Positions 1 to 7,017 of a DNA stretch of 11,758 bases are shown here, in pieces (positions within the stretch are counted from its first letter, which is position 1; each line of letters begins with the position of its first letter). Source of the DNA: an uncultured Campylobacter sp. (lineage in GTDB: Bacteria > Campylobacterota > Campylobacteria > Campylobacterales > Campylobacteraceae). Made by a program: the position numbers and the translations under genes. Under the pieces are notes generated by a model, which was not told where the DNA came from, did no database searches, and saw only the letters and a program-made list of their open reading frames with translations. The stretch is taken from NCBI RefSeq assembly GCF_937890585.1, contig NZ_CALACG010000156.1, positions 1 to 11,758 on the forward strand, in the 5' to 3' direction.

Positions 1-72
1 ATTCATAAATTTGCCCAAATTTGTCAAATAAATTTAACTAATCAAAAAACTTAAAAAATCAGAAAAAATATA

Positions 73-85
73 AGCAAAATTTGCT
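73..85. repeat. Short palindrome overlapping the operon promoter
   Basis: AGCAAAATTTGCT has 6-bp arms around a single central A and overlaps the first base of the proposed -10 box. Its position suits an operator, but no regulator gene is nearby. A nearly identical palindrome, AGCAAATTTGCT, lies at 6595-6606 beyond the reductase operon. AAATTT words are very common in such genomes, so chance is a serious alternative. Confidence 0.3.
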
Positions 86-90
86 AAAAT
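82..90 (+). promoter_or_regulatory. Probable extended -10 promoter of the permease-glycerate kinase operon
   Basis: TGC followed by TAAAAT (85-90) matches the extended -10 form usual for the main sigma factor of Campylobacter, which tolerates a poor -35 region. The upstream DNA is A/T-tract rich. Transcription would start near 97, giving a leader of about 28 nt that carries the AAGGAG ribosome binding site (114-119). Seen by eye only; other TAAAAT-like words exist in this AT-rich stretch. Confidence 0.45.
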
Positions 91-124
91 CCTCATCAAT
101 AATCTCACAACAAAAGGAGCTTTC

Positions 125-1519
125 ATGAGCGGAATGGCTTTGATTGTATGTTTTGTTATAGCAATCATCCTTATGATCGTCATGATCTCAAAGCTCAAGG
201 TGCATCCATTTTTGGCACTTATGAGCATTTCTTTGGTGCTTGCGATCGTCGCAGGTATTGATCTTTCCAAGATCCCAGCGATGATAGGCGTTGGCTTTAG
301 CGGCACGTTTAAGAGTATCGGCATCGTCATCATCTTTGGAACGATCATCGGCACAGTGCTTGAAAAAACAGGGGCCGCGCTAAAGCTAGCGGATATGGTT
401 GTAAAGCTAGTTGGACAAAGACGCCCTGAGCTTGCTATGCTTATAATGGGCTGGGTTGTCGGCATACCAGTATTTTGCGATAGCGGTTTTGTCGTTTTAA
501 ACTCTATCCGCGAGGCGCTTTATAAAAAGATCGCAGCAAGTCCAGTTGCTATGTCAGTCGCTCTAAGTGGCGGTCTATACGCATCTCACGTCTTCATCCC
601 GCCAACTCCTGGTCCGATAGCTGCTGCTGGTACACTTGGCCTTGGCGGAAATTTACTCCTTGTCATCATCATGGGCACGGTTGCTTCAGTGCCTGTTTTG
701 GTAGCTGTATATTTCTTTTCAAAAAGCATCGCTAAAAGCGTAACTATCAGCGACAAAGAGGCTGACGCTACTATCACAGCTAGCTACGATGAGCTTTTAA
801 AGAAATTTGGCAAATTGCCTAGCGGATTTTTAAGCCTTGCTCCTATCATCATGCCTATCATTTTCATGGCGGTTGGCTCTGTGGTTGATGTTTTGGCAAA
901 GCAAGGCATGCTTGATAAGGCTGCGCTCTTGCCAAAGATATTTTTATTCTTAGGTAACCCTATCATTGCACTTGCTATCGGCGTGATCTTCTGCGTATTT
1001 TTACTAGCTGAAACTAAAAAAATGAAAGAATTTGACCACATCACAAACGAATCATTAAAGATCGCTGGTCCGATACTCTTTATCACCGCAGCTGGCGGCG
1101 TTTTAGGCAATGTCATCACTGAGGCTGGCTTCGTAAATTTCATAAAAGAAAATGCCTCAACTATAAAAGCGATAGGAATTTTCTTCCCATTCATCATCTC
1201 GGCCGTGCTAAAAACCGCTCAAGGAAGCTCGACTGTGGCTATCATCACGACAGCCTCTATCATGGGCGCATTTAGCGCTGACAACTCGCTCATGCATACA
1301 CTTGGCTTTACGAGCGAAATTTCAGCCGCACTTTGTGTCATGGCGATAGCATCAGGTGCGATGTGCGTATCTCACGCAAACGACAGCTACTTCTGGGTCG
1401 TTACAAACTTTAGTAAGATGACTGCAGATCAAGGCTACCGCACTCAAACAGCGATGACATTTATCATGGGCGTTGTTGGTATGATCAGCGTTTACGTCCT
1501 ATCTTTGGTGCTTTTATGA
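125..1519 (+). CDS. GntP-family permease, probably glycerate (or gluconate-type) uptake
   Basis: A 464-residue, very hydrophobic inner-membrane protein with many transmembrane helices, the size expected for GntP gluconate:H+ symporters and relatives. Family-like motifs are visible: PVFCDSGFVVL (115-125), a helix-breaking HVFIPPTPGPIAAAGTLG segment (155-172), and SHANDSYFWVV near the C-terminus. The start at 125 follows AAGGAG at 114-119 with a 5-nt spacer. The gene overlaps the glycerate kinase start by four bases (ATGA), so the two are almost certainly co-transcribed and translationally coupled. That link makes D-glycerate the most likely substrate. The family itself does not fix the substrate; gluconate or another sugar acid is possible. 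Confidence 0.85.
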   Translation: MSGMALIVCFVIAIILMIVMISKLKVHPFLALMSISLVLAIVAGIDLSKIPAMIGVGFSGTFKSIGIVIIFGTIIGTVLEKTGAALKLADMVVKLVGQRRPELAMLIMGWVVGIPVFCDSGFVVLNSIREALYKKIAASPVAMSVALSGGLYASHVFIPPTPGPIAAAGTLGLGGNLLLVIIMGTVASVPVLVAVYFFSKSIAKSVTISDKEADATITASYDELLKKFGKLPSGFLSLAPIIMPIIFMAVGSVVDVLAKQGMLDKAALLPKIFLFLGNPIIALAIGVIFCVFLLAETKKMKEFDHITNESLKIAGPILFITAAGGVLGNVITEAGFVNFIKENASTIKAIGIFFPFIISAVLKTAQGSSTVAIITTASIMGAFSADNSLMHTLGFTSEISAALCVMAIASGAMCVSHANDSYFWVVTNFSKMTADQGYRTQTAMTFIMGVVGMISVYVLSLVLL

Positions 1520-2646
1520 GAATTTTGGTTGCGATAGATTCATTAAAAGGCTCGCTAAGCTCGCTTGAGGCGGGCCTTGCTGTTAAAGAAGCCCTTGAAG
1601 ACTTTTGTGATGTCATCGTAAAGCCAGTAGCTGACGGCGGTGAGGGCAGCGTGGAGGCTATGGCTGACGCGCTTGATGCGAAATTTATAGATACCATCGT
1701 AAAAAATCCGCTTGGCACTGAAATTTTAGCTAGATATGCCCTAAAAGACGACCTTGCCATACTTGAGATGTCAAGCGCTTCAGGACTTACTCTTATAAAT
1801 CCTGATGAGAGAAATCCTATGAAAACTAGCACATTTGGCTTTGGTCAGATGATAAAAGATGCCATTAGCAAAGGTGCTAGGAAATTTATCATAGGCATCG
1901 GCGGAAGTGCGACAAATGACGCTGGCACAGGTATGCTAAGCGCTCTTGGATTTAAATTTTATGATAAAAATGGCGCTTTGCTTGAGGGCAAAGGCGAGGA
2001 TATAGCTCAAATTTGCGACTTTTCAGACGATGAGGCGCTAAAAGAGCTAAAAGAGTGCGAATTTTTAATCGCCTGTGATGTGGATAATCCACTATACGGT
2101 CAAAAGGGCGCAGCCTACGTCTATGCCCCACAAAAGGGCGCAAATGGCCGCATGGTAAAGCAACTTGATGATGGGCTAAAGCACTTTGCAAGCCTTGTAA
2201 AAGAGAAAAATGGCACTAAATTTCACACGCAAAAGGGCGCTGGAGCAGCTGGCGGACTTGGCTTTGCCTTTGTGGCATTTTTGGGCGCGAAGCTTAAGCC
2301 TGGCATCGAGATCATCACGCAGACAATAGCACTTGAAGATGAGATCAAAAAGGCTGATCTTGTCATCACTGGTGAGGGCCGCATGGACTTTCAAAGCACC
2401 ATGGGCAAGACCCCAACAGGCGTGGCAAAGCTAGCTAAGAGGCATCATAAGCCAGTCATCGCGCTTGCTGGAAGCGTGCAAAGGTGCGCCAAAGACTGCC
2501 ATAAGCACGGCATCGATGCGTATTTTTGCATACTAAATGAGCCAATGAGCCTTGAAGAAGCTATGCGAAAAGATAATGCCATTAGAAATTTAAAGATGAC
2601 CGCCGAGCAAGTCATCCGCCTTTATATGCTAAATCATAAAGCATAA
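1516..2646 (+). CDS. glxK: Glycerate 2-kinase, GlxK/GarK family
   Basis: A 376-residue cytosolic enzyme that should phosphorylate D-glycerate with ATP to 2-phosphoglycerate, which enters glycolysis or gluconeogenesis just above enolase. Family landmarks are complete: DSLKGSLSS at the N-terminus (8-16), VADGGEGSVEA (38-48), the glycine-rich GIGGSATNDAGTG (127-139), GAGAAGGLGFAF (241-252) and ITGEGRMDFQSTMGKTP (284-300). Length is normal for the family (about 380). The ATG overlaps the permease stop as ATGA and has no strong Shine-Dalgarno of its own, so translation probably depends on coupling. A hairpin terminator follows directly. A decayed inverted second copy of codons 24-230 lies at 6615-6985. 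Confidence 0.93.
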   Translation: MRILVAIDSLKGSLSSLEAGLAVKEALEDFCDVIVKPVADGGEGSVEAMADALDAKFIDTIVKNPLGTEILARYALKDDLAILEMSSASGLTLINPDERNPMKTSTFGFGQMIKDAISKGARKFIIGIGGSATNDAGTGMLSALGFKFYDKNGALLEGKGEDIAQICDFSDDEALKELKECEFLIACDVDNPLYGQKGAAYVYAPQKGANGRMVKQLDDGLKHFASLVKEKNGTKFHTQKGAGAAGGLGFAFVAFLGAKLKPGIEIITQTIALEDEIKKADLVITGEGRMDFQSTMGKTPTGVAKLAKRHHKPVIALAGSVQRCAKDCHKHGIDAYFCILNEPMSLEEAMRKDNAIRNLKMTAEQVIRLYMLNHKA

Positions 2647-2651
2647 ATTTA

Positions 2652-2682
2652 AAAAAGATAGAAGCTAAATTTCTATCTTTTT
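2652..2682 (+). terminator. Rho-independent terminator after glxK
   Basis: A perfect 12-bp inverted repeat, AAAAAGATAGAA (2652-2663) and TTCTATCTTTTT (2671-2682), encloses the 7-nt loop GCTAAAT. It starts six bases after the glxK stop. The right arm supplies the T tract and the left arm the matching A tract, so it could act in both directions. It separates the glycerate unit from the reductase unit. Confidence 0.75.
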
Positions 2683-2789
2683 CTCTCTAAATTTAACTTC
2701 AAATTTTACTCACAAAGTGCTACAAAAATTCTCAAAATTTAATACATTTTGCAAAAAGATAAAATAAACTTTATAAAAAAAATTTACTA

Positions 2790-2798
2790 TGTTAAAAT
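2790..2798 (+). promoter_or_regulatory. Probable extended -10 promoter of the reductase operon
   Basis: TGT followed by TAAAAT (2793-2798) lies about 35 bp before the ATG at 2833, with A/T tracts upstream and no clear -35 box. A start near 2805 gives a leader of about 28 nt containing AAAGGAG. A second weaker candidate, GATAAAAT, lies at 2758-2765. The 150 bp between the terminator and the gene hold nothing else I can identify, and no two-component regulator genes such as ttrRS are in the window. Confidence 0.45.
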
Positions 2799-2832
2799 AA
2801 GAAAAACTTCTAAAAAGAAAGGAGAATTTCTT

Positions 2833-3570
2833 ATGCAACAGACCCTAAACTCTCGTCGCAGCTTCATCACAGCTGCAGGACTGTTTTTCGCTACGACTGC
2901 GCTAAAGGCAGCACCAAAGGACTTTGGCGGTAGTGGCGTTCGCTACGGCATGGCGATAGATCTAACAAGATGTGTTGGCTGTCAGTCATGTACTATGAGT
3001 TGTATGTTGGAAAACGACGTTCAGCCAGGTGCTTTTAGGACCATCGTTTCTGAGTACGAGGCAAAAGATAAAAGCGGTAAAATGGCGGTTATTGCGTCAC
3101 TTCCAAGACTTTGCAACCACTGCAACAAGCCAGCCTGTATCGACGTTTGCCCAACTGGCGCAAGCTACCAAAGAAACAACGGCATCGTAAAGATCGACAC
3201 AAAAGAGTGCATAGGCTGTGCGCTTTGCGTGGAGGCCTGTCCATATCATGCAAGATATCTTAGCTTGCATACCTACAAGGCCGATAAATGCACCTTCTGC
3301 GACCACAGACTAAGAGTGGGGCTTCAGCCAGCGTGCGTAGAGAGCTGTGTGGGCGGTAGCCGTATAATAGGCGATCTTAACGATCCTAACTCAAATATCA
3401 GAAAATTTCTAGCCACACACGAGACTATGGTTATAGATAGCCCTAAAAATACAAATCCACAGGTGTTCTACCACGGCGTCAGCGAAATTTTGGCTAAAAA
3501 CGACAAGAAACTCGAGCTTGAAAACGGATATAAAAAGGTTATCAGCTGGAGCGAAGAGATAGCACAGTAA
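2833..3570 (+). CDS. ttrB: Four-cluster iron-sulfur subunit of a Mo oxidoreductase, TtrB-like
   Basis: A 245-residue electron-transfer subunit. Sixteen cysteines form four [4Fe-4S] ferredoxin groups: C47/50/53/57, C94/97/102/106, C126/129/132/136 and C153/156/168/172. The N-terminus NSRRSFITAAGLF (6-18) is a twin-arginine signal, as in TtrB and NrfC. The phrase RCVGCQSCTMSC followed by EN and PGAFRT resembles TtrB. I chose ATG 2833 because AAAGGAG sits just upstream and the Tat signal begins there; an in-frame ATG at 2749 would add 28 lysine-rich residues with no ribosome binding site. It is followed after 12 nt by the catalytic subunit. It could instead be a PhsB/PsrB-type subunit, since these families are close. 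Confidence 0.82.
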   Translation: MQQTLNSRRSFITAAGLFFATTALKAAPKDFGGSGVRYGMAIDLTRCVGCQSCTMSCMLENDVQPGAFRTIVSEYEAKDKSGKMAVIASLPRLCNHCNKPACIDVCPTGASYQRNNGIVKIDTKECIGCALCVEACPYHARYLSLHTYKADKCTFCDHRLRVGLQPACVESCVGGSRIIGDLNDPNSNIRKFLATHETMVIDSPKNTNPQVFYHGVSEILAKNDKKLELENGYKKVISWSEEIAQ

Positions 3571-3582
3571 AGGAAATAAGCA

Positions 3583-6573
3583 ATGCAAAGAAGAGAATTT
3601 TTAAAAAGATCAGCCGTACTCTCAACACTAACCGCAAGCGCTGTGCTAGCAGACGGCGAAAAAGACGACTACAAACCGCAGTCAAACTCACTAGAGCCTG
3701 AATTTAGCGTAAAAGATGGCAAAATTTCACTTAACGACGGACATAGCGTTGTCTTTTCAATGTGTCACGGCTGTACGACAAAGTGTGGCATAAGACTTCA
3801 CGTAGATGATAAAAACGACAAAGTTTTAAGATGTAGCGGCAACCCATACCACCCACTATCAAACGTACACTGGGCAAATTTTGACACATCGATAAACGAT
3901 GCTTTGCTTGCCACAACACTAAGCGGCGAAGATGAAAAGCGAGCCACAGTTTGCGCTAGAGGGGCGATCTTGCCTGAGATGATAGACTCACCAGCAAGGA
4001 TACTAACTCCGCTAAAAAGAGTTGGCAAAAGAGGCGAGGGCAAGTGGAAGAGCATAAGCTTTGAGCAGCTAGTAGAAGAGGTAGTAGAGGGCGGAGATCT
4101 CTTTGGCGAGGGGCACGTGGACGGACTAAGAGCGATATATAGCGACGAGTTAATCGACAGCGAAAACCCAGAGTACGGCACCAAGCGCAATCAATTTTTA
4201 AGCTTTTACCTATATGACGGACGCTCTGATATTGTTGATCGCTTTGTCAAAAAGTCATTTGGCACTATAAATCACTACTCACACGGCGGAATTTGCGGTG
4301 GCGGCTTTAGGGTCGGTGGTAAGATCACGCATAACGCAAAGGGCTTTGCACACACAAAACCAGACTATGAAAACTCTAAATTTGTTATCTACTGGGGCAC
4401 TTCGCCGTCAAATGGTGGCAACCCTTTCCAAAAACAGGCAAAAATGCTCTCTTACGCAAGAGGCACTAGAGATGACTTTAGCTACGCAGTGGTCGACCCA
4501 AGCGTTACAAATGCTGTAAAATACGCCTCTTCAGACAAAGGCCGCTGGATAGCGATAAAGCCAGGCACCGACTCAGCTCTAGCCATGGCGATGATACGCT
4601 GGATCATAGAAAATGAAAAATACGCCACAAACTACCTTATCCAGCCAAATTTAGACCAAGCAAAGCTAGCAGGCGAGATACACTGGTGTAACGCCACGCA
4701 TCTAGTCATCACCGAAAAAGGTCACAAAGACTACGGCAAATTTGCACTTATCAATAACGAGTGGCAGGTCTGCTCGCGAGATGGCAAGATACAAAGCTAC
4801 AAGGTAAATGAACCAGCCAAACTCTACTACAAAGGTCAAATTTTAGTAGACGGCAAAAAAGTCGAGGTTAAAAGCTCAATGCAGCTTTTAAAAGAGTCAG
4901 CTTATAAGTACAGCCTAGATGAGTACTCAAAAATTTGTGGTGTTAGCGTTGAAGATATCATCTGGCTTTGCGAGAATTTCACCAAAAATGGCAGACAGGT
5001 GAGCACAAACGTGCATGGCGGTATGATGCATACGCAAGCTGGTATGACTACTTTTGCGATCCTTTGTCTAAATACGCTAATGGGCACTTATGGCTATAAA
5101 GGTGGCAACGTTAATGCAAGTGCCGGCACACACGAGTTTTTAAAGGGCAGATATGATCTTGAGAACTTTGAAGGCGCTTATAAGCCAAATGGTCTAAATT
5201 TATCAAGATCAGGCAAATACTACGAAACAAGCTCTGAGTATAAGCGCAAAGTAGCAGCTGGCGGCAGCGGCTATCCATCAACTCAGCCATGGTATCCTAT
5301 CTCTATGCCACTTGTAAACGAAACGCTTACGAGTCACAAGGCTGGCTACCCATACAAAGTAAAAGTTTTCATAAACTACATGACAAACGTACTTTACGGC
5401 CAAGCAGGACTTGAAAGAGCAGTTTTAGACGCACTAAAAGATAGTAAAAATTTACCACTTTTTGTGGGTATCGACGCCTTTATGAACGAGACAAACGCCT
5501 ATGCTGACTACATCGTGCCAGACGGGGTAAATTTAGAAAACTGGGCACTTCCAAACTCTCTTTGGGGAACGATCGCTAAAACTTCGGTCGTGCGCTATCC
5601 AGCCGTTAGCTCAAAGCAGGCAAAGGATAAAAACGGCGGCGTGATCGACGTTGAGGCGTTTTATATAGCCGTAGCAAAGAGACTTGGACTAAAAGGCTTT
5701 GGCAAAAATGCCTTTAAAGATAAAGACGGAAATTTCATGGACCTTGACGTAAAAGAGCAGTACTACGCGGCTGCGCTAGCAAATTTAGCCTTTGACGGCG
5801 AGGGCGTGAAAGATATAAGCGACGAGGACAAAAAGCTTAGTAAGATATCAAGAGTGATGACAAAACTCGATCCTTATCTAAAAGACGAAGAGAAGCCAAA
5901 AGTAGCACACGTGCTAGCAAAAGGCGGTAGATATGATAGCTACGAGAGCGCGTACAAGGGCGATAAAGCAACCGTAAAAGTGCCAGCGCCTACGCCAGCT
6001 TCGATCTACTATGAGCCACTTGGCGGACACAGACACTCAGTAACTGGCGAATATATGCCAGGAGTACCGAGTCTAATGCTACCAGTAGCAAGTGACGGCA
6101 CGCCGCTTGAGAAATTTTTCCCACGCTCTGAGTGGAAATACACAGTTAGCTCAAGAAAGTCAAATATCCAGCACTTCTACACCTTTGTTAGCCCAAGGCT
6201 AAGAGCTGTCCATCCTAGCAACTTCGTAAGGATAGCGCCAGATGTAGCGAGCGAGCAGGGCATACGCTCAGGCGATAAGGTCAAAGTGACTACGCCTTAT
6301 GGAGCGCAAGTTGGCGAGGCGTTTGTAACGGACGGCGTTGCTAGCGGAGTTATCAGCATAGAGCATGGATTTGGACATGATGAGTTTGGTATAAGAACGC
6401 ACATCGTCGATGGAAAGCCAGCTTTTGGGATAGCAAATTTAGAAAAAGGGGTCAATCATAACAAGCTCGGACTTCTTGATCCAAAAAGAAATGGCGAATT
6501 TAGCCTAAATGACTGGCTGGTTGGTACTTGCGCTAGACAAGCACTTCCTGCAAAGATAAGAAAGATAGGCTAG
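3583..6573 (+). CDS. ttrA: Tat-exported molybdopterin oxidoreductase, tetrathionate reductase TtrA-like
   Basis: A 996-residue catalytic subunit of the DMSO-reductase superfamily, probably a periplasmic respiratory reductase of tetrathionate or another sulfur compound. The leader QRREFLKRS (2-10) is a textbook Tat motif ending near residue 23. An N-terminal [4Fe-4S] site is built from C61, C64, C68 and probably C124. GNPYHPLS (86-93) follows. C238, in HGGICGGGFRVG, is the likely Mo ligand. A C-terminal molybdopterin dinucleotide-binding region lies around 860-990. About 1000 residues fits TtrA or SrrA/ArrA-like enzymes and is longer than PhsA/PsrA (about 760). The start follows AAAGGA at 3569-3574 with an 8-nt spacer. 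No NrfD-like anchor gene follows. Family placement is firm; the substrate is inferred. Confidence 0.75.
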   Translation: MQRREFLKRSAVLSTLTASAVLADGEKDDYKPQSNSLEPEFSVKDGKISLNDGHSVVFSMCHGCTTKCGIRLHVDDKNDKVLRCSGNPYHPLSNVHWANFDTSINDALLATTLSGEDEKRATVCARGAILPEMIDSPARILTPLKRVGKRGEGKWKSISFEQLVEEVVEGGDLFGEGHVDGLRAIYSDELIDSENPEYGTKRNQFLSFYLYDGRSDIVDRFVKKSFGTINHYSHGGICGGGFRVGGKITHNAKGFAHTKPDYENSKFVIYWGTSPSNGGNPFQKQAKMLSYARGTRDDFSYAVVDPSVTNAVKYASSDKGRWIAIKPGTDSALAMAMIRWIIENEKYATNYLIQPNLDQAKLAGEIHWCNATHLVITEKGHKDYGKFALINNEWQVCSRDGKIQSYKVNEPAKLYYKGQILVDGKKVEVKSSMQLLKESAYKYSLDEYSKICGVSVEDIIWLCENFTKNGRQVSTNVHGGMMHTQAGMTTFAILCLNTLMGTYGYKGGNVNASAGTHEFLKGRYDLENFEGAYKPNGLNLSRSGKYYETSSEYKRKVAAGGSGYPSTQPWYPISMPLVNETLTSHKAGYPYKVKVFINYMTNVLYGQAGLERAVLDALKDSKNLPLFVGIDAFMNETNAYADYIVPDGVNLENWALPNSLWGTIAKTSVVRYPAVSSKQAKDKNGGVIDVEAFYIAVAKRLGLKGFGKNAFKDKDGNFMDLDVKEQYYAAALANLAFDGEGVKDISDEDKKLSKISRVMTKLDPYLKDEEKPKVAHVLAKGGRYDSYESAYKGDKATVKVPAPTPASIYYEPLGGHRHSVTGEYMPGVPSLMLPVASDGTPLEKFFPRSEWKYTVSSRKSNIQHFYTFVSPRLRAVHPSNFVRIAPDVASEQGIRSGDKVKVTTPYGAQVGEAFVTDGVASGVISIEHGFGHDEFGIRTHIVDGKPAFGIANLEKGVNHNKLGLLDPKRNGEFSLNDWLVGTCARQALPAKIRKIG

Positions 6574-6585
6574 TTTGATAAATTT
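6574..6585. repeat. Left copy of a 12-bp direct repeat bracketing the kinase remnant
   Basis: TTTGATAAATTT begins one base after the ttrA stop and recurs exactly at 7006-7017, on the far side of the glycerate kinase remnant. The copies are in the same orientation, 432 bp apart, and identity stops at exactly 12 bp. This could mark a duplication or deletion end point, but low-complexity AT words make chance plausible. Confidence 0.5.
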
Positions 6586-6594
6586 GGTGAGCAG

Positions 6595-6606
6595 AGCAAA
6601 TTTGCT
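6595..6606. repeat. Perfect 12-bp palindrome after ttrA
   Basis: AGCAAATTTGCT is its own reverse complement and lies between the ttrA stop and the kinase remnant. It has no loop and no following T tract, so it is not a convincing terminator. It matches the palindrome at 73-85 apart from one inserted A. Confidence 0.35.
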
Positions 6607-6614
6607 TGCCATCT

Positions 6615-6985
6615 CTCTTTTACAAGCCCCGCAAAGTGCTTTAGCCCATCATCAAGTTGCTTTACTATGCGACCATTTGCGCCCTTTTGTGGAGCATAGA
6701 CGTAGGCTGCACCCTTGCCAATGGCATCTTTTATCATCTGACCAAAGCCAAATGTGCTAGTTTTCATAGGATTGCGTTCATTAGTATTTATAAGAGTAAG
6801 ACCAGAAGCACTAGACATCTCATTTTAGAGCATATCTAGCTAAGATTTCAGTGCCAAGCGGGTTTTTAACGATAGTGTCTATAAATTTAGCATCAAGTGC
6901 ATCAGCCATAGCCTCCACGCTGCCCTCACCGCCGTCAGCTACTGGTTTTACTATAACATCGCAAAAGTCTTCAAGGGCTTCTTTA
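6615..6985 (-). pseudogene. Decayed, inverted fragment of a second glycerate kinase gene
   Basis: Read on the minus strand, this matches codons 24-230 of the intact glycerate kinase gene at 1516-2646 (positions 1584-2205) at about 92% nucleotide identity outside gaps. The first 23 codons and roughly the last 145 are missing. A 17-bp deletion at 6822/6823 breaks the frame and creates an in-frame TGA (6820-6822). A 234-bp in-frame deletion near 6709-6716 joins GKG to AAYVYAPQKG at a short shared aagggtgc/aagggcgc sequence and removes the GIGGSATNDAG motif. Of 28 differing codons, 23 are synonymous, so this copy evolved as a working gene before decay. Weak similarity may extend to about 6600. 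It cannot make an active kinase. Confidence 0.93.
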
Positions 6986-7005
6986 GTCATAAACTTAGAG
7001 CTAAA

Positions 7006-7017
7006 TTTGATAAATTT
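7006..7017. repeat. Right copy of the 12-bp direct repeat bracketing the kinase remnant
   Basis: TTTGATAAATTT, identical to 6574-6585. This copy overlaps the xerH stop codon (7016-7018), so the repeat boundary falls exactly between the core gene and the remnant. No terminator is visible downstream of xerH, so its transcript could run through the remnant and antisense into ttrA. Confidence 0.5.

Noticed and set aside
34..1197. Long minus-strand frames opposite the permease gene
   Set aside because: Their composition mirrors the permease codons and they have no start signals; the plus-strand reading gives a clear GntP protein.
2749..2832. Upstream ATG for the iron-sulfur subunit
   Set aside because: It would place lysine-rich residues before the Tat signal and has no ribosome binding site; ATG 2833 has AAAGGAG.
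6595..6606. Palindrome as a terminator for ttrA
   Set aside because: It has no loop, only 6-bp AT-rich arms, and no T tract after it.
6575..6839. Plus-strand open frames over the remnant
   Set aside because: They are antisense shadows of the kinase fragment; similar shadows appear opposite the intact gene.
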